64,000 nt of DNA. Source: Oopsacas minuta (lineage: Eukaryota > Porifera > Hexactinellida > Lyssacinosida > Leucopsacidae). A program made the translations under genes and the position numbers. Below, one piece after another: positions 24,527 to 35,816 of the stretch. Positions within the stretch are counted from its first letter, which is position 1, and each line of letters starts with the position of its first letter. A model generated the notes under the pieces. It was not told where the DNA came from. It searched no databases and saw only the letters and a list, made by a program, of their open reading frames with translations. The stretch covers positions 248,001-312,000 of the forward strand of contig JAKMXF010000306.1 of NCBI GenBank assembly GCA_024704765.1, written 5' to 3'.

Positions 24527-26656
24527 TTAATCATCCTCTATTATGAGGGAATTGACAATAAGATCTTGTTTACTAAGAGTATTGCTGTTACTTGAGGTAC
24601 TTTTCCGCATCTTTCTGTTTAGTAGAAGAATCGGATCACTTTGGCAGATGATCCGTGAGAAAACATCTTTTAAGTTTTCTTCAAAGGAAAACTTCCTCGA
24701 CAAACGTTCTCTAAATCTTCTGAGTAACTTATTGCTTGACTCCAGACCTTCCTCTGATAATTGTTCCAGTCCATAACCATCATTATAATCAGAAATAATG
24801 CTTGCTGCATGAGCTAACAGTTTGTGCATTGTAGGGGTTATGTTAGCCCAAGAAAATTGCGTCAAAATCAGCTGATAAAGTTCGCGACATACTAATGAGA
24901 GTTCGTCTGTGTGTATTCTTCTATTAGAATTATATACCCGTAGGATGGCTCCAAGGTAGGTGTGGATATCAGTGATCACTTGTTTGCAATTTGATGGTAA
25001 TACTGTCAAAATCCAGTATAGGAAGTCTCTCTCACTATCATCTTTCCTCACTAAGCATCGTCTCACAACATTTCCTGTTGTAGAAGTTCCACCTTGTGAA
25101 GAAGCACAATCAATCATCAAATTCAACTTTTCTTTTAACAAACCGAAAATAAAACTCTTGGTGTATTGGACTTTAGTAGAAGTTGGTGACCATTTAGTTA
25201 CTCCAGCAGTCAGATGGCTTACCAGAGACATAAACCAACTGAAACACCTAAGGTATGCGTGTAAAGGTGAACCCGGGATTATGTCTATATCAGATAAAGG
25301 TGCATGGGTAAGATTAAATCTTTCGTTAGAACTTAGTGAGAGAAATCGCTCTTCATCAACTTCTTCAAATATGATCTTTGCATCACTGATAAACCTGTTG
25401 ATGGGAAAGCCATCCTGGACAAAAGTTAAATCGTGCATCTGCTCGAATGTAGTTGTGCAAAACTGACAACAAGCTCCTCCTGCACCACTCAAAATTTGAG
25501 CCATTTTTCCATCAATTTGCGAACGCAAAATTTGCACACTAGCAGTGATACCATTAATCAAATTTAGGCCATTATTTTCGATGTACTCAGTCTCCTTGTT
25601 GACCATTGTCGACATAAGAAAGCCTACATTTTCTAGATTCTCTTGAAGAGCAAGTATGGTTATTGGCCTTATCGAGAATGGGGAATTCGGAACAGAGTTC
25701 TTCCAGAGGAGTTTTCCTTGGTGATTGGTGATAGAAAGCACCTTAAATCCAAATAATAGAAAGTCCTTGGTTGTTAAATCGGGATGGGAAGTTGCTTGTT
25801 GATAAACGCGATGGGAACCTGACCCATCTAACCCATCAGATATCCGAATCTTAAGTGGTTGGTCATCACTGTCAATGGGAGTATTTGTGGATATTATCCT
25901 ATTCACTGTGTGAGTGAGTAATGTGTAATAGGAAATGCCAATGCCAACCGGATATTCTCTTTCCACTATTTCCATCTCATCAATTAGGCAAATTTGACTA
26001 CGATGGATTGCGACTCTATTGTAACCAGGAAGAGTGATATCCTCATTAATTAATATACGTCTTAGGTCGATGTATTTTGACTTCCCAATTTCTAATGAGT
26101 CTAGTAAGAAGCAAGACGAATCTAAAGAGAGTTTCCTGTTGAAATTTCCTAATCCATGACTCCCGGCAATTACATTTTTGCTGATATTAGCGGTGCTAAC
26201 ATCATGCTCTTCCTGTGAATACAACAACAGTAAGTAGCTAGAAATCATCTTAGGTGAAACTTCTTCCCGCTGTGCGACAGCTTCCAGATGTAATCTCAGG
26301 TTGGCTAATCGATATCGCATACCTTTATTACTTAATTCGCTGATGTGCTTCCGAGATACTCGACTAAAATCTTCCTCGAATACAATTGTAGATTCCTTGA
26401 AGGGTCTAGCTTCATTTGAAGACTGTGGAATGTCATCCATTTGAGGATCCCTACAAAAGAGCAATTCCTCCCAAGTTGCTAAGTCCTTCTCTTTCAAATA
26501 TATTTTTCTTTCAGACTTAATATTTGAAAATTTTCGGCGGAAAAGGTCACAATTGGACTCTCCAAGATTATATTTAGCAATAAACTCACGAGCAATCGTA
26601 CTAAACGCTTTCTCCGAGTTGGACATATAGAAATTGAAGGCTTCTTTGTTGTTCAT
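24527..26656 (-). CDS. RAG1/Transib-like transposase, intact 709-residue frame
   Basis: This is the longest frame in the window and has no internal stop. The N-terminal 130 residues are charged and not recognised; no RING finger like that of vertebrate RAG1 is visible. A probable first catalytic Asp is D274 in RISDGLDGSGSHRVYQQ. A RAG1-like zinc pair C397/C400 follows in GGACCQFC. The P-LHAYLRCFSWFM segment corresponds to the PSIDALH region of RAG1, and GGTSTTGNVVRR resembles the Transib DGN-ARR motif. Near the C-terminus the zinc histidines H611 and H616 (HKLLAH) precede E639 in SEEGLESSNKLLRRFR, matching H937, H942 and E962 of RAG1. The second catalytic Asp is unclear, because the expected place reads ILALQENLENV. 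No RAG2-like gene or clear terminal repeats are visible nearby. It is probably an autonomous or recently active transposase gene; domesticated use is possible but not shown. Confidence 0.85.
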   Translation of the reverse strand: MNNKEAFNFYMSNSEKAFSTIAREFIAKYNLGESNCDLFRRKFSNIKSERKIYLKEKDLATWEELLFCRDPQMDDIPQSSNEARPFKESTIVFEEDFSRVSRKHISELSNKGMRYRLANLRLHLEAVAQREEVSPKMISSYLLLLYSQEEHDVSTANISKNVIAGSHGLGNFNRKLSLDSSCFLLDSLEIGKSKYIDLRRILINEDITLPGYNRVAIHRSQICLIDEMEIVEREYPVGIGISYYTLLTHTVNRIISTNTPIDSDDQPLKIRISDGLDGSGSHRVYQQATSHPDLTTKDFLLFGFKVLSITNHQGKLLWKNSVPNSPFSIRPITILALQENLENVGFLMSTMVNKETEYIENNGLNLINGITASVQILRSQIDGKMAQILSGAGGACCQFCTTTFEQMHDLTFVQDGFPINRFISDAKIIFEEVDEERFLSLSSNERFNLTHAPLSDIDIIPGSPLHAYLRCFSWFMSLVSHLTAGVTKWSPTSTKVQYTKSFIFGLLKEKLNLMIDCASSQGGTSTTGNVVRRCLVRKDDSERDFLYWILTVLPSNCKQVITDIHTYLGAILRVYNSNRRIHTDELSLVCRELYQLILTQFSWANITPTMHKLLAHAASIISDYNDGYGLEQLSEEGLESSNKLLRRFRERLSRKFSFEENLKDVFSRIICQSDPILLLNRKMRKSTSSNSNTLSKQDLIVNSLIIEDD

Positions 26657-28310
26657 TAGGACGGAGTAAAATTGAAACTAATTAATAATCAACCATAAGA
26701 TAAAATTTGTTGCAAACAAAAGGGCTGTAAATTACGGGACGACCAGTAGAAATAGTTGCAAAACTCAATTAGCGCCAAGTTGCGCCAGGCTAGAACTAAG
26801 TTTATTTTATTTTAAATATAACTTTCTTCAAAATAAAATCCAATTTACAACGGGCAACAACAGGCAAAGATAGTTGTGGCATTTAAAACTCAATTGACCA
26901 AACATAAATTCACCAAAATTATTTGGAATTTCTACCTAGTATATTCTAAAAGCTAATATTATAATTTAGTAGTCATGTATTTCATTATAATGGCCACTTA
27001 AAGTACTTCAATATGACAGGCTACAATTTTCATATACATAACTAAAACAAGAATATGTGTCAAATTCCTTTGGCTACTTTGAGAAACCTTGATTTTTGTG
27101 TTTCATCATGTTGAAGTTACTCATCTAGAAATAACTATTGTTCAAAAGTAAAACTATCAAATATCATTATATGCTGTATTTCTGGGTTTCCGAGTATGCT
27201 GAATAAGATAGGATTAATTAGATATCAAAATATCACTGTCAAATATTTCGCAATTTCCACCTGTCGTGCCATTGTGGGGAGAAGCACCCGACGAATAGCT
27301 TCAATATTTCTCACACTATATATTACCTTAATTCTATCCAGTTTTGACTGCAGGGCTTTCACGAAGAAAAACACAAGAAAGATATTATAGATAAACATCT
27401 CAAAACTGGACTTCTATACTAAAGTATTGTCTGCATGTTAAAAAATATCTGAAATATTATGTATAATATATTGTTCATCCAAATTTTATTTTATGGCCAT
27501 TTTCCATAACACCGGAGCTGCTACTTGGTTAGTAATGTATGAACTTCGTGCCCCGAGTATTATTAAAGTCTCAAAAACTTTAAAACTTGTTAGAATTTGA
27601 AATATTTTCTGGGTATTTATATTCAAACCATTATTTATTCAGTGAACATCTTGTTATTGTACTTTGGAGAAAAATTTGTATCATCATCTATGATAGTTTT
27701 AGTTAAGCAAATTTGGATGACCTGCCTTGGAGGGTGCTAAACAATCCTTGCGAGGCATCCAAAGAGGAAAATTGCTTGCCTACATGTGGTGATTGTTGTA
27801 TTATTGCTTGGTTTGGCCCAGATGAGATGCCAATCTCATCTTTAATTATTTCCTAAGTCACATAAGAGTCGGTTGTTCGCATTTCTTCACAGAGTCAACA
27901 ATTCATTAGCGAAATAGTATGAGGGCGGTCTTGGTACTGCTTTGTCTTCAAGGTTAAAATTTTTACTTGAATTCTATATACCATATCTTGACTGCTGCGA
28001 TAGATAATTTGTTGTTGTGAAATTCTGTAAGGATAGTTTCTTGGCTTTTAGTTCTTGTTTTAAAAGCTGGCACTGATTTGGTATTATGGCAGGAATATCA
28101 AGCCTCTATAATGCTATTGATTATTTTTATCAGTGAATTTTAGTGCCGAAATTATGTTAAGTATATCTTTACAAGATAGTGGTATTAAATTCTCCCAAAA
28201 GTATTCTCACCTAATCTTTATCTGAAATATTTTTGGATGAACACAACCAGTAACATTGTTGTCTTCAAAATTCTTGAGTTCCCCTTGTATTACATCTATA
28301 TATATATATA
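26657..28310. other. no gene seen
   Basis: This is AT-rich sequence upstream of the RAG1-like gene. No terminal repeat matching the other side is found. A fragment of the GAACTTCGTGCCCCGAG repeat occurs at about 27540, and a (TA)n run at 28298-28310. Confidence 0.4.
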
Positions 28311-28492
28311 CAGTGAAACCTCTTTTATACGTACACATTTAATACAAATTTCCGGTTAAGACGAACAGAACTTTACACAATTTAGTCCGTACACTTGATG
28401 TTCAATCGTTTTTATTCCGGTTAATACGTACTCCGGATACGGAGTACAAATCTCGACAGTCCCTTGGTGTTCGTATTAGCGAGGTTCTACTG
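28311..28492. mobile_element. pogo/Tigger-like MITE, copy 1
   Basis: The 182-bp element starts CAGTGAAACCTC and ends GAGGTTCTACTG between TA dinucleotides. Its interior matches the inverse of the MITE at 35369, with a shared ACCAAGGGACTGTCGAGAT-type block. The ends are of the type used by pogo/Tigger elements. It is non-coding. Confidence 0.75.
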
Positions 28493-30096
28493 TATACCTG
28501 TGACCCACAAAAATATCCGAATGCAGAAATTTGTTAAGTATTTTTATATCATCAATAATCACGTTGGTTTGAAGGATATAGTAAAGCAAACCAGCATATA
28601 ATGCCTAGATATGTCTTGTTATAACCTTCGTTTAGTTTCTTTCAGCTGATAATGGTTGACAAAGACTAAATAGTGGTGATTAAAAGTGTTAAAACCTGAT
28701 TATTTAAAGCATATAATTTCGAATATTTCAATCTCTTTCAATCAAGTGTCGAGTTATCGATTGATCTAGCCTTTGATAGTATTCTCTTTTACAACACTGA
28801 CTTACTTCTATGGTTGGCACTTTCATCCCACATATTCAATTCAGCAGATGAGAAAACATCTAAATCAGTATCTGTTGGATAGCTACAATTGTATCTCTGA
28901 TATAGGGAACTCATTGAAGGATGCGTTGTTCAATGTCTTATCTATATCTTGATTATCATAAAATCGACGAAATATGTTCAGCTGTTTTCTGCAGTTGTAC
29001 AGGCGTACATTTACGTATCCAAAACGAAATGAATCACGAAATACTTACTTGCTTATCTGTCATTTCAATTAAAGTGAACTTCTCAAAAAATGTTGGTTTG
29101 CGGACGTACTAAATACATTTGAATTAATGAGTTCTCAAAAATGAATATTTGATTTTTCTGCTGTTCATATTTTAGAGATAAGAGGGTTCGTGGGCCTCAT
29201 TGATCATTTAGCCAAGGGCATCTGAATCCTTCTTCCGGCTCACAGTGTACATAATTGTGAAAATGTAACATATTTGGTCTAAACAAAGTTAATTTTTATG
29301 GTCAGATTGTTAGCTAATATATAACATGCATATTCAAATATTCGCCATAACCAAGGATATTTAATTTTATACGGTTGAAGTACCTATTCCAACTTAGAGT
29401 AATCTTACCTAACTACGTAAATAACTGCATTTTGCATAGATGTATAATACAAATCTCTACTTTCAGTTTGTTAAGACGATTCTATTGTAAACTCGAAAAT
29501 ATTAGTTCCTATAAACGGAGTGTTTGCAGAATTTCTATTAGTAAAATTAACTACTAGAAAATTGATTGAAATTTTATACACTAACTTATGTTTCGATACA
29601 ATTTCTTCTAGATTTCACTCATTTCGCTTTTTCATATCGACACTCCTCAATTGAATTTGTTATTATCCACTAAATCGTATTCTTTGTCTATGGTTGCATG
29701 TCGATTGATAATATCCCTCGCATGCTTGATTTGTTCTTTTTGAGATAGCTTCCATAACACTGAAACAATACTCAATGTATCGAGCACTTTTGGCTTGTAA
29801 TTTCTTTTGCCCTATTTCAATACATTAAACTATTTTTTACCTGTATATAATTATCTTCTTACATGTAACCGTTCCAGGATCAATTTTCTTATATATTTCA
29901 ACTTAATTGTCATTTAGTTTGTCAAATCCATGCAACAATAGATAGAAACATTTCCATTAAATTCGCTATGTAAATATACAAATGAATTTCCCGCCACTAA
30001 ATTCCTTCTGTCATGAGTATTGAATATTGCAAACTTGTAATTCAATTCACTAATCTGTGATTACAGCTATCAATATTTCAAATTTCACATTTTCAG
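28493..30096. other. intronic; no gene seen
   Basis: This is AT-rich sequence. Frames at 28921-29112 and 29375-29557 match nothing that I recognise. The end has the pyrimidine-rich TTTTCAG acceptor of the next exon, and a second possible acceptor, GATTACAG, ends at 30066. Confidence 0.4.
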
Positions 30097-30376
30097 CATT
30101 CCGACTGATCATCTCGCCTATCTTCTAGGAAAGTATTCATCCATGGCTCATTATGTACACTCTGAAAAGCTTCAATTAAGTGAATATGAAGGAAATAACT
30201 CACAATCCTTTCCTCAGATTAACTATGATATAATTCTTTCCTCCTTCGTCCTATTTGTCGGTTCAGATTGCGGTAAGCTTTCAAGGATGAATCTATTTAG
30301 TGGCAATGAAGGATATTCCATTCCTGCACATCATGGAAAAATCAGCTGTATTATTTCTCAGAGTACAATTTCGAAG
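30097..30376 (+). CDS. exon of WDR97/WDR87-like WD40 protein
   Basis: The acceptor is TTTTCAG and the donor is CGAAG followed by GTAGAA. One spare base is followed by 93 codons starting IPTDHLAYLLGKYSSMAHYV. The middle has FVLFVGSDCGKLSRMNLFSG, a WD40 blade of the form value-dot-GKL. The end is AHHGKISCIISQSTISK, the usual start of the next blade. It ends in phase 0, and the next recognised exon (56410) starts in phase 0 with the expected blade continuation ending in W, so the two join cleanly. If 30067 is used as the acceptor the exon gains ten codons in the same frame. Confidence 0.7.
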
Positions 30377-30510
30377 GTAGAATTTGTATTTATATTCAAT
30401 ATTTTTCTCAATAATACACATACCCTATTAATTTATTACCAAAACCTAGCATCTTGCCATACTGTATATACGTATATATGTTTTAGCAGCTTCGCTTTCA
30501 TTATGCTAAA

Positions 30511-30660
30511 CCTACAGCTTATTCATCTTTTGACACTTAAAAGTGCCGAAATTGTGGATTACTGTTGTATGAATGGACAACCATTCTTGATGCGTTTTCT
30601 TTCTATTAATCATGGTATATCCTTGCTATGTTTAGCTTCTAACGAAATTATCAGGTTGAA
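30511..30660 (+). other. exon-like open segment inside the long intron
   Basis: After an ACAG site at about 30519 the frame reads LIHLLTLKSAEIVDYCCMNG and goes on through SINHGISLLCLASNEIIRLK, with ATCAG followed by GTTGAA as a possible donor near 30653. The pattern EIV-x2-x-C-x(8-10)-S-x2-G-x2-LL-x-L resembles the blade in the exon at 15629. It may be an alternative or duplicated exon of the WD40 gene, or an accident of an open intron frame. It is not needed to join the exons on either side. Confidence 0.3.
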
Positions 30661-30682
30661 AACTTCTGTATTTTCAGAATAA

Positions 30683-31379
30683 GCATTCAATGAAAATAGG
30701 GTGATCATTTTGTAAGTATTGTCACGATGAGATATCTAGAAAATTTTAGATTTTGTTTTGTATATTTCAAAATCTCATAATTTATGTAATGTAACTCTGT
30801 CATGCGTACTAATCTGCTACATTTCATCAAAGTATTATCTAGGAGCCCAAAACTCTCCTCTAGGTCCATAACTTCTTTCTTTGTATTCGCCAAAATATGA
30901 TTACGTCTATAATGTGAAATCAGAATTTGATATAAACTATATTTTCAGGTTATATGATAAAAGTGAGCTGATCATTATCACTTCTCTTACAATTGCCAGG
31001 GTCACTCCGGATATTAAAATATGTATCGACAACCACAGAAATTTCATTTGGATTCTATCGCTATAATTGGGAAGTTGGCAAAGTGTTGGCAATAGTGTGA
31101 ATGATATTTATTATAAATTTTTTGTAATATTAAGTATTACTTGCTTTGTGAGTAAGAACACCTTCTCACTCAATTATGTTTATTGCTCATTTTCAGCCAA
31201 TTTGGTGTTTTCCAGCTATTTCAAGCTCATTGTTTGTATTACCTGGTTAAAATTCTTGTTTATACTTTTTTCTAATTATATCTACCTTTAATTCCAGAAT
31301 TTTTGCCCAAGGATGAAACAGTGTGCTATATTATTATTGCCTCGTTTAAGTCTTAATTTATTTTCTACTGTGACAATTG
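30683..31379. other. intronic; no gene seen
   Basis: This is AT-rich intron sequence. Hydrophobic plus-strand frames at 30881-31291 come from T-rich sequence and match no family. Confidence 0.4.
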
Positions 31380-32107
31380 TTTCCTGACCATAGATAAATA
31401 TAAGTGCATTATAGTTTATTTGAAGTACCAACACCGCATGATATTAGCAAATATGCTGAAGCTATCATCAGGTTTCTTAAATCTGATGTTCTGAAAACAC
31501 ATTCCGCATATAAGAGAATATTATCACTTCGAAATACTTATTCTGAACTCCTAATAGGCTGATATGATGAAAAATTGTTCGCAATTTGTAATTATATGAC
31601 TCAAAGTATTGGTCATTAATTTGAAGTTTACATAATATAACTGGCAAGATCTTTTGTTAAAGCTGAGACCATGGACTGCACTTATAACTCGATATAATTG
31701 TACAATTATGGTCAAATCAAGATACTCAATTATAATGCTTACCCAACTTCCATTTCCCTGATGATCCATTTGATATGATATTTCAATATTTTTAGGTCGA
31801 AAATAAATCATGTGATCTCCTAATTGTCAGGAAAATGCTCATTGAAATACATACTCAACTTCGCATACGCCGAAATGTAAATGTAGCACATTTTGAAATG
31901 ATATGCTTGATTTCTCTGAAGATCATTGCGCGACCTTATAAATGACAACATATGGGCTATTCAGAATTAGGTCACAATAGTGTTTGATCCAGTGCATCGT
32001 ATTTGTGAAACTTGATAATAGGTTCAGCATATTTGCTAATACCCTGAGTTGTTGGTACAGCGTATCAACTAATGCACTTCTTATTTATCCCTGGTCTATA
32101 AAGTAAT
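31380..32107. repeat. large foldback repeat
   Basis: The outer arms match in inverse orientation with moderate divergence, starting near GACCATAGATAAATA on the left and ending near TTATTTATCCCTGGTC on the right. Within the arms GTATTAGCAAATATGCTGAA-type blocks pair at 31440 and about 32030. A third paired block, with ATTCTGAA, lies near 31540 and 31958. The overall length is about 730 bp. It shares blocks with the shorter repeat at 7310-7625. No transposase is encoded. Confidence 0.6.
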
Positions 32108-33164
32108 TGTAGTTCCAGGTCTATATCGAGTAGTTCATGTTTAACGTGTTCTGCATTTTACTAACTGGCGGATCCACCTTTCAACTGCTAACTTAAACTA
32201 GGCATAACCAGTCACAAATATTTAGAAAACATAAATTTCATATTATTGATCCAGGAAATAAGGCTAGCTGAGTCTATTTTTATACATATCAACTATTAAT
32301 GTATATTTTATAACGATTTTACTAGATCATCCTCTCACCCTAGCTAGTCTTCATCTAATACTCTACCTATTTCTCACATAAACATCATTTCTTCATTTTT
32401 ATTCCTAATATATTTGTAATTGTATTAGTTATTGATAAAACCAAGACTCGAACTTGTCCGAGCCAGGGCCAAAATACCCCTGTATGCCAAAAATCAACCC
32501 TATGCCGTCCAGTTTCTTTAATCTATTCTCCTGATCCAAACATGACCTTTATGTACCTTTTTTAGGTTTCGAAAAGTCTCATCAGTAACCAGCCAATATT
32601 TATGATAGATGGTTGAAATTTACTCACAAGTACCCCACAATATGTCAGAATATGCTGACGTTCTCAATTTGAACAATTACGAACTTGAAATGAAATTATT
32701 ACGACATCATTTCTCACTATGATCGAAGATTTACCAAATTTTGAGAGGCGTTAGAAGTTCTTTATACATGTATATGTGGCACGAGGTGCTGAGATTGCTA
32801 GCCAAACCCCGCTTAAGAGCTCCAGTATTACCACAAACAACCATTACACAGCCCTGCGGAAATAAAGATTTTATTTGCTGATTGTTATTGCAAAACATTT
32901 TCTAATCCACTTTTTAATTCTGATTTTGAAAAATGTTGTAAAATATACGTATCACGTCTAGTTTTTTAGCAAAATCATTTTTAAATATTGGTATATTTAT
33001 CGATGAATGCATGATACCTCTACAAGTAAAATAGTGAAAATCTGCCATTCATAAATTTTACTAAGAATTACAATAAATTTTTATTGATAATATAATCTTA
33101 ATTAATAAATAAATTTGAATATATTAGTCTGAATCAAGAGTAAATTTCCGTTTTTTGACATTCT
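32108..33164. other. intronic; dispersed-repeat fragment
   Basis: No gene is seen. A block with CCCCTGTATGCCAAAAATCA at about 32478 matches the repeat near 16665, and a GGCACGAGGTGCTGAG-type fragment lies near 32777. Confidence 0.4.
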
Positions 33165-34800
33165 AGCATGAATAACATCAATACAATCTCTCTTGAGGCA
33201 CCAACAGTAATCAGCCATCATATGAACGTCCCACCTCCCTTAATATCGTGTTTCCATTGTTTTTATGTCTTAGTGGAATCGTTCACCTTGCTCCTCGGAA
33301 ACAGCTCCAAGATTCGCTGGAAAATAGTCAATGTGACTGTGAAGAAAGTGAACTTTACACTCATATTGCAGCCGAGATTCTTGTAAGATTCAATCAACTC
33401 ATTCACAAGTATTTTATAATTAGGAGATTTCGTATTTCCCAAGAAGTTTTTCATGACATTTACAAATGCATTCCATGTACATTTTTCTTTGCATATCATA
33501 GAATTTGAAAAATTATCATCTCGAACAAGTTGTCTTACCTGAGGACCGTCGAATATACTGGCTTTTCTTTTTTCATCACATAGGTAGTAAAACTTCTCGG
33601 TAATATATTTGAGACAATTTCCTTCTTTATCTAATGCCCTTACAAACTGTTTCATCAATCCTAATTTTATATGAAGTGGTGGAAGCAAAATCTTGAGAGG
33701 ATCCACTAGAGGCTCGTGAATAATGTTCTTATCTCCAACATTAAGATTGGTTCTTGCTGGCCAGCTCTGTCTAGAATAGTGTTAACTCTTTGCATGACTG
33801 TCCCATAAGCATAAAAACAAGGGTATTTTGTATATCCTGATTGCTGTCCCAAAAGAATGCATATGATCTTTAAGTCACCACAGATTACCCAATTGTGCTG
33901 GTGATAATTAATTTTATGAAGCACAATTTTCATGTTATCATATCGTTCCTTTAAACTTACTGAATGTCCAATTGGTATGGAACTAAATTTGTTGCCATTA
34001 TGAAGTAGAACACATTTCAAACTTTGTTTTGAACTATCAATAAAGAGTCTCCAATCATTAGGTACATACGGACATCCAAGAGCATTAACTAGCGGTGAAA
34101 CATCATGACAAAACACAAATCTGTCTTCCATTATGAAATATTTCAAAAATTCGATCTCTCTGTTCCTATATGAGTGAAATTTTGTTTCTTGGAGAAGCAA
34201 GTTTTTTCTTTTAGCCTAAAACCTAACAACTCCGCAGATTCTTTAGGTATATCTGAATCACGTACCAAATCATTTAATTCAGACTGATTAAATAACTGTG
34301 GAGAATTAGAACGAGATAATGCACACGGAATAAAATCCTCATCTTCTCTAATTAATGAATCTCTAGTTTCACAATCATCAATTTCCGAGATAACATCCAA
34401 ATTAGTAAATGTTGGAACAGGTACATCAATAGAATGGGGAACGGGTCGTATTGCTGAATGTAAATTTGGATACTTGATCAATGACTTGGTTTTAGCATTG
34501 AATCCGGAAATATTCGCCATACAAAAGTAACAATCGCTAATGTGATTTTGTGGCTCTCTCCATATCATTGGAATTCCAAAACTTAAACTCTTTCTGATTC
34601 CTTTTGTCCATTGTCTCAAATTTTCTACACAAGATCGGCACACTGTATGTGGAGCCCATGTTTTGTCTTGATCACCTAATCTCATTCCAAAATATCCTAA
34701 ATATGCTTTTTTAACAAATCCTGTTATTGCCGTAGTTTGTTTAGAAGTCATAAAACTACCACATATAACATAAGACGTCTGGATCATTAGTGCACCTTCT
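33165..34800 (-). pseudogene. multi-copy putative transposase family, copy A
   Basis: Three minus-strand frames (34787-34143, 34200-33706, 33706-33263) cover most of one protein. The N-terminal part has YVICG, a GDQDKTWAPH segment and a CRSC pair, and a second C-x2-C in DCYFCM, so probably two zinc sites. The central part has DWRLFIDSSKQSLKCVLLH, ICGDLKIICILLG and GYTKYPCF, with Asp residues that could be catalytic. The third frame has PPLHIKLGLMKQFV and later YKNLGCNMS. After a shift near 33340 an H-x4-H pair is followed by SEEQGE, then a stop where Gln is expected, and the tail MMADYCWCLKR. I recall this as a repeated protein family in arthropods without a settled class. Frameshifts near 34195, 33810 and 33345 mean this copy is dead. 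No terminal repeats were found. Confidence 0.65.
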
Positions 34801-35368
34801 CCGATAAGCCATATGATAATAAAATATCAAAATAGTAGACTATAGTACAATAAAGCTGTATTTAACAAAAATAAAAATAAAACAAATTATGTAGAAAAGA
34901 ATGGAGTTAAAGGGACTAATTAGAAAATGCAATAAAGCACGCATCTGTTTATTTCAAAAGACAAAAAATCACACATGTATCAAATATAATCATTTATTCT
35001 AGGGAAGTGTACTTAAAAAAATCAACTTACATTAAAATGACATTTGAGTATAAACGAGACGTGATAGGGGAATTCTGATGACAGATTGAGAATCAGCATA
35101 CTCAAGTTAACTAAAAACAACCCATGGATAATAATCAGCAAATTTGCCGCAGGGCAGTGTTATCTGTGGATTTCATTCCACATTTTGCCTATATTTACAA
35201 ATCCTAGAACTTTTGAAGTTTTATTTACAATCGTTTCAAATTTACAACCCTTCATGTACTTAACTTCTTCAATCTTTTTATTTCATTTTATCGAAACATC
35301 TTGGGGTAACAAACATGTATTTCCCGACCAAACATTGAAGCTCTTTTCCAGAAAATATTTTAAAAATA
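34801..35368. other. no gene seen
   Basis: This is the A-rich flank upstream of copy A. The plus-strand frame at 35086-35385 matches no family. Confidence 0.35.
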
Positions 35369-35547
35369 CAGTAGAACCTCGTTAATACGTACACCAAGGG
35401 ACTGTCGAGATATGTACTTCTTATCCGGACTACGTATTAACCGAAGTAAAACAATTGAATATCCATTGCACAGACTATAATTGTAAAATTGTGTTGGTCT
35501 CAACCGGAAATTCGTGTTGAATGTGTTCCTATTATCGAGGTTCACTG
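35369..35547. mobile_element. pogo/Tigger-like MITE, copy 2
   Basis: The 179-bp element has CAGTAGAACCTCG at the left and CGAGGTTCACTG at the right between TA dinucleotides. It is in the opposite orientation to the copy at 28311. It is non-coding. Confidence 0.8.
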
Positions 35548-35816
35548 TACATACGATTTTACTCCTTTGGTACACTTGTAAATGATAGATGTGGTTATTT
35601 AAGCCTGCAATACCAAATTTGAGATTGTTTCAAAGATTGGGCCTATGATTTTTCTTTTTTGGATGCTGTGTTCCACTTAAACCCTCTACATGGTTAAATG
35701 TGATATGGATAGAGCATGGATATATCAAATCATAATTTCCCCATAATGAACCTCGAGGCACTTAGTGTCAAGTATGCCGCATCATGTAGCGACCCCAAAA
35801 GGCTCCGACAAATGTA

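Noticed and set aside
24543-25466. Plus-strand frames at 24543-24776 and 24960-25466
   Set aside because: They are shadows of the intact minus-strand RAG1-like gene.
30881-31291. Hydrophobic plus-strand frames suggesting a membrane protein
   Set aside because: The hydrophobicity follows from T-rich intron sequence; there is no family resemblance or splice context.
33168-33508. Plus-strand frames of 72 and 86 codons
   Set aside because: They are antisense to the C-terminal part of the multi-copy zinc-site family.
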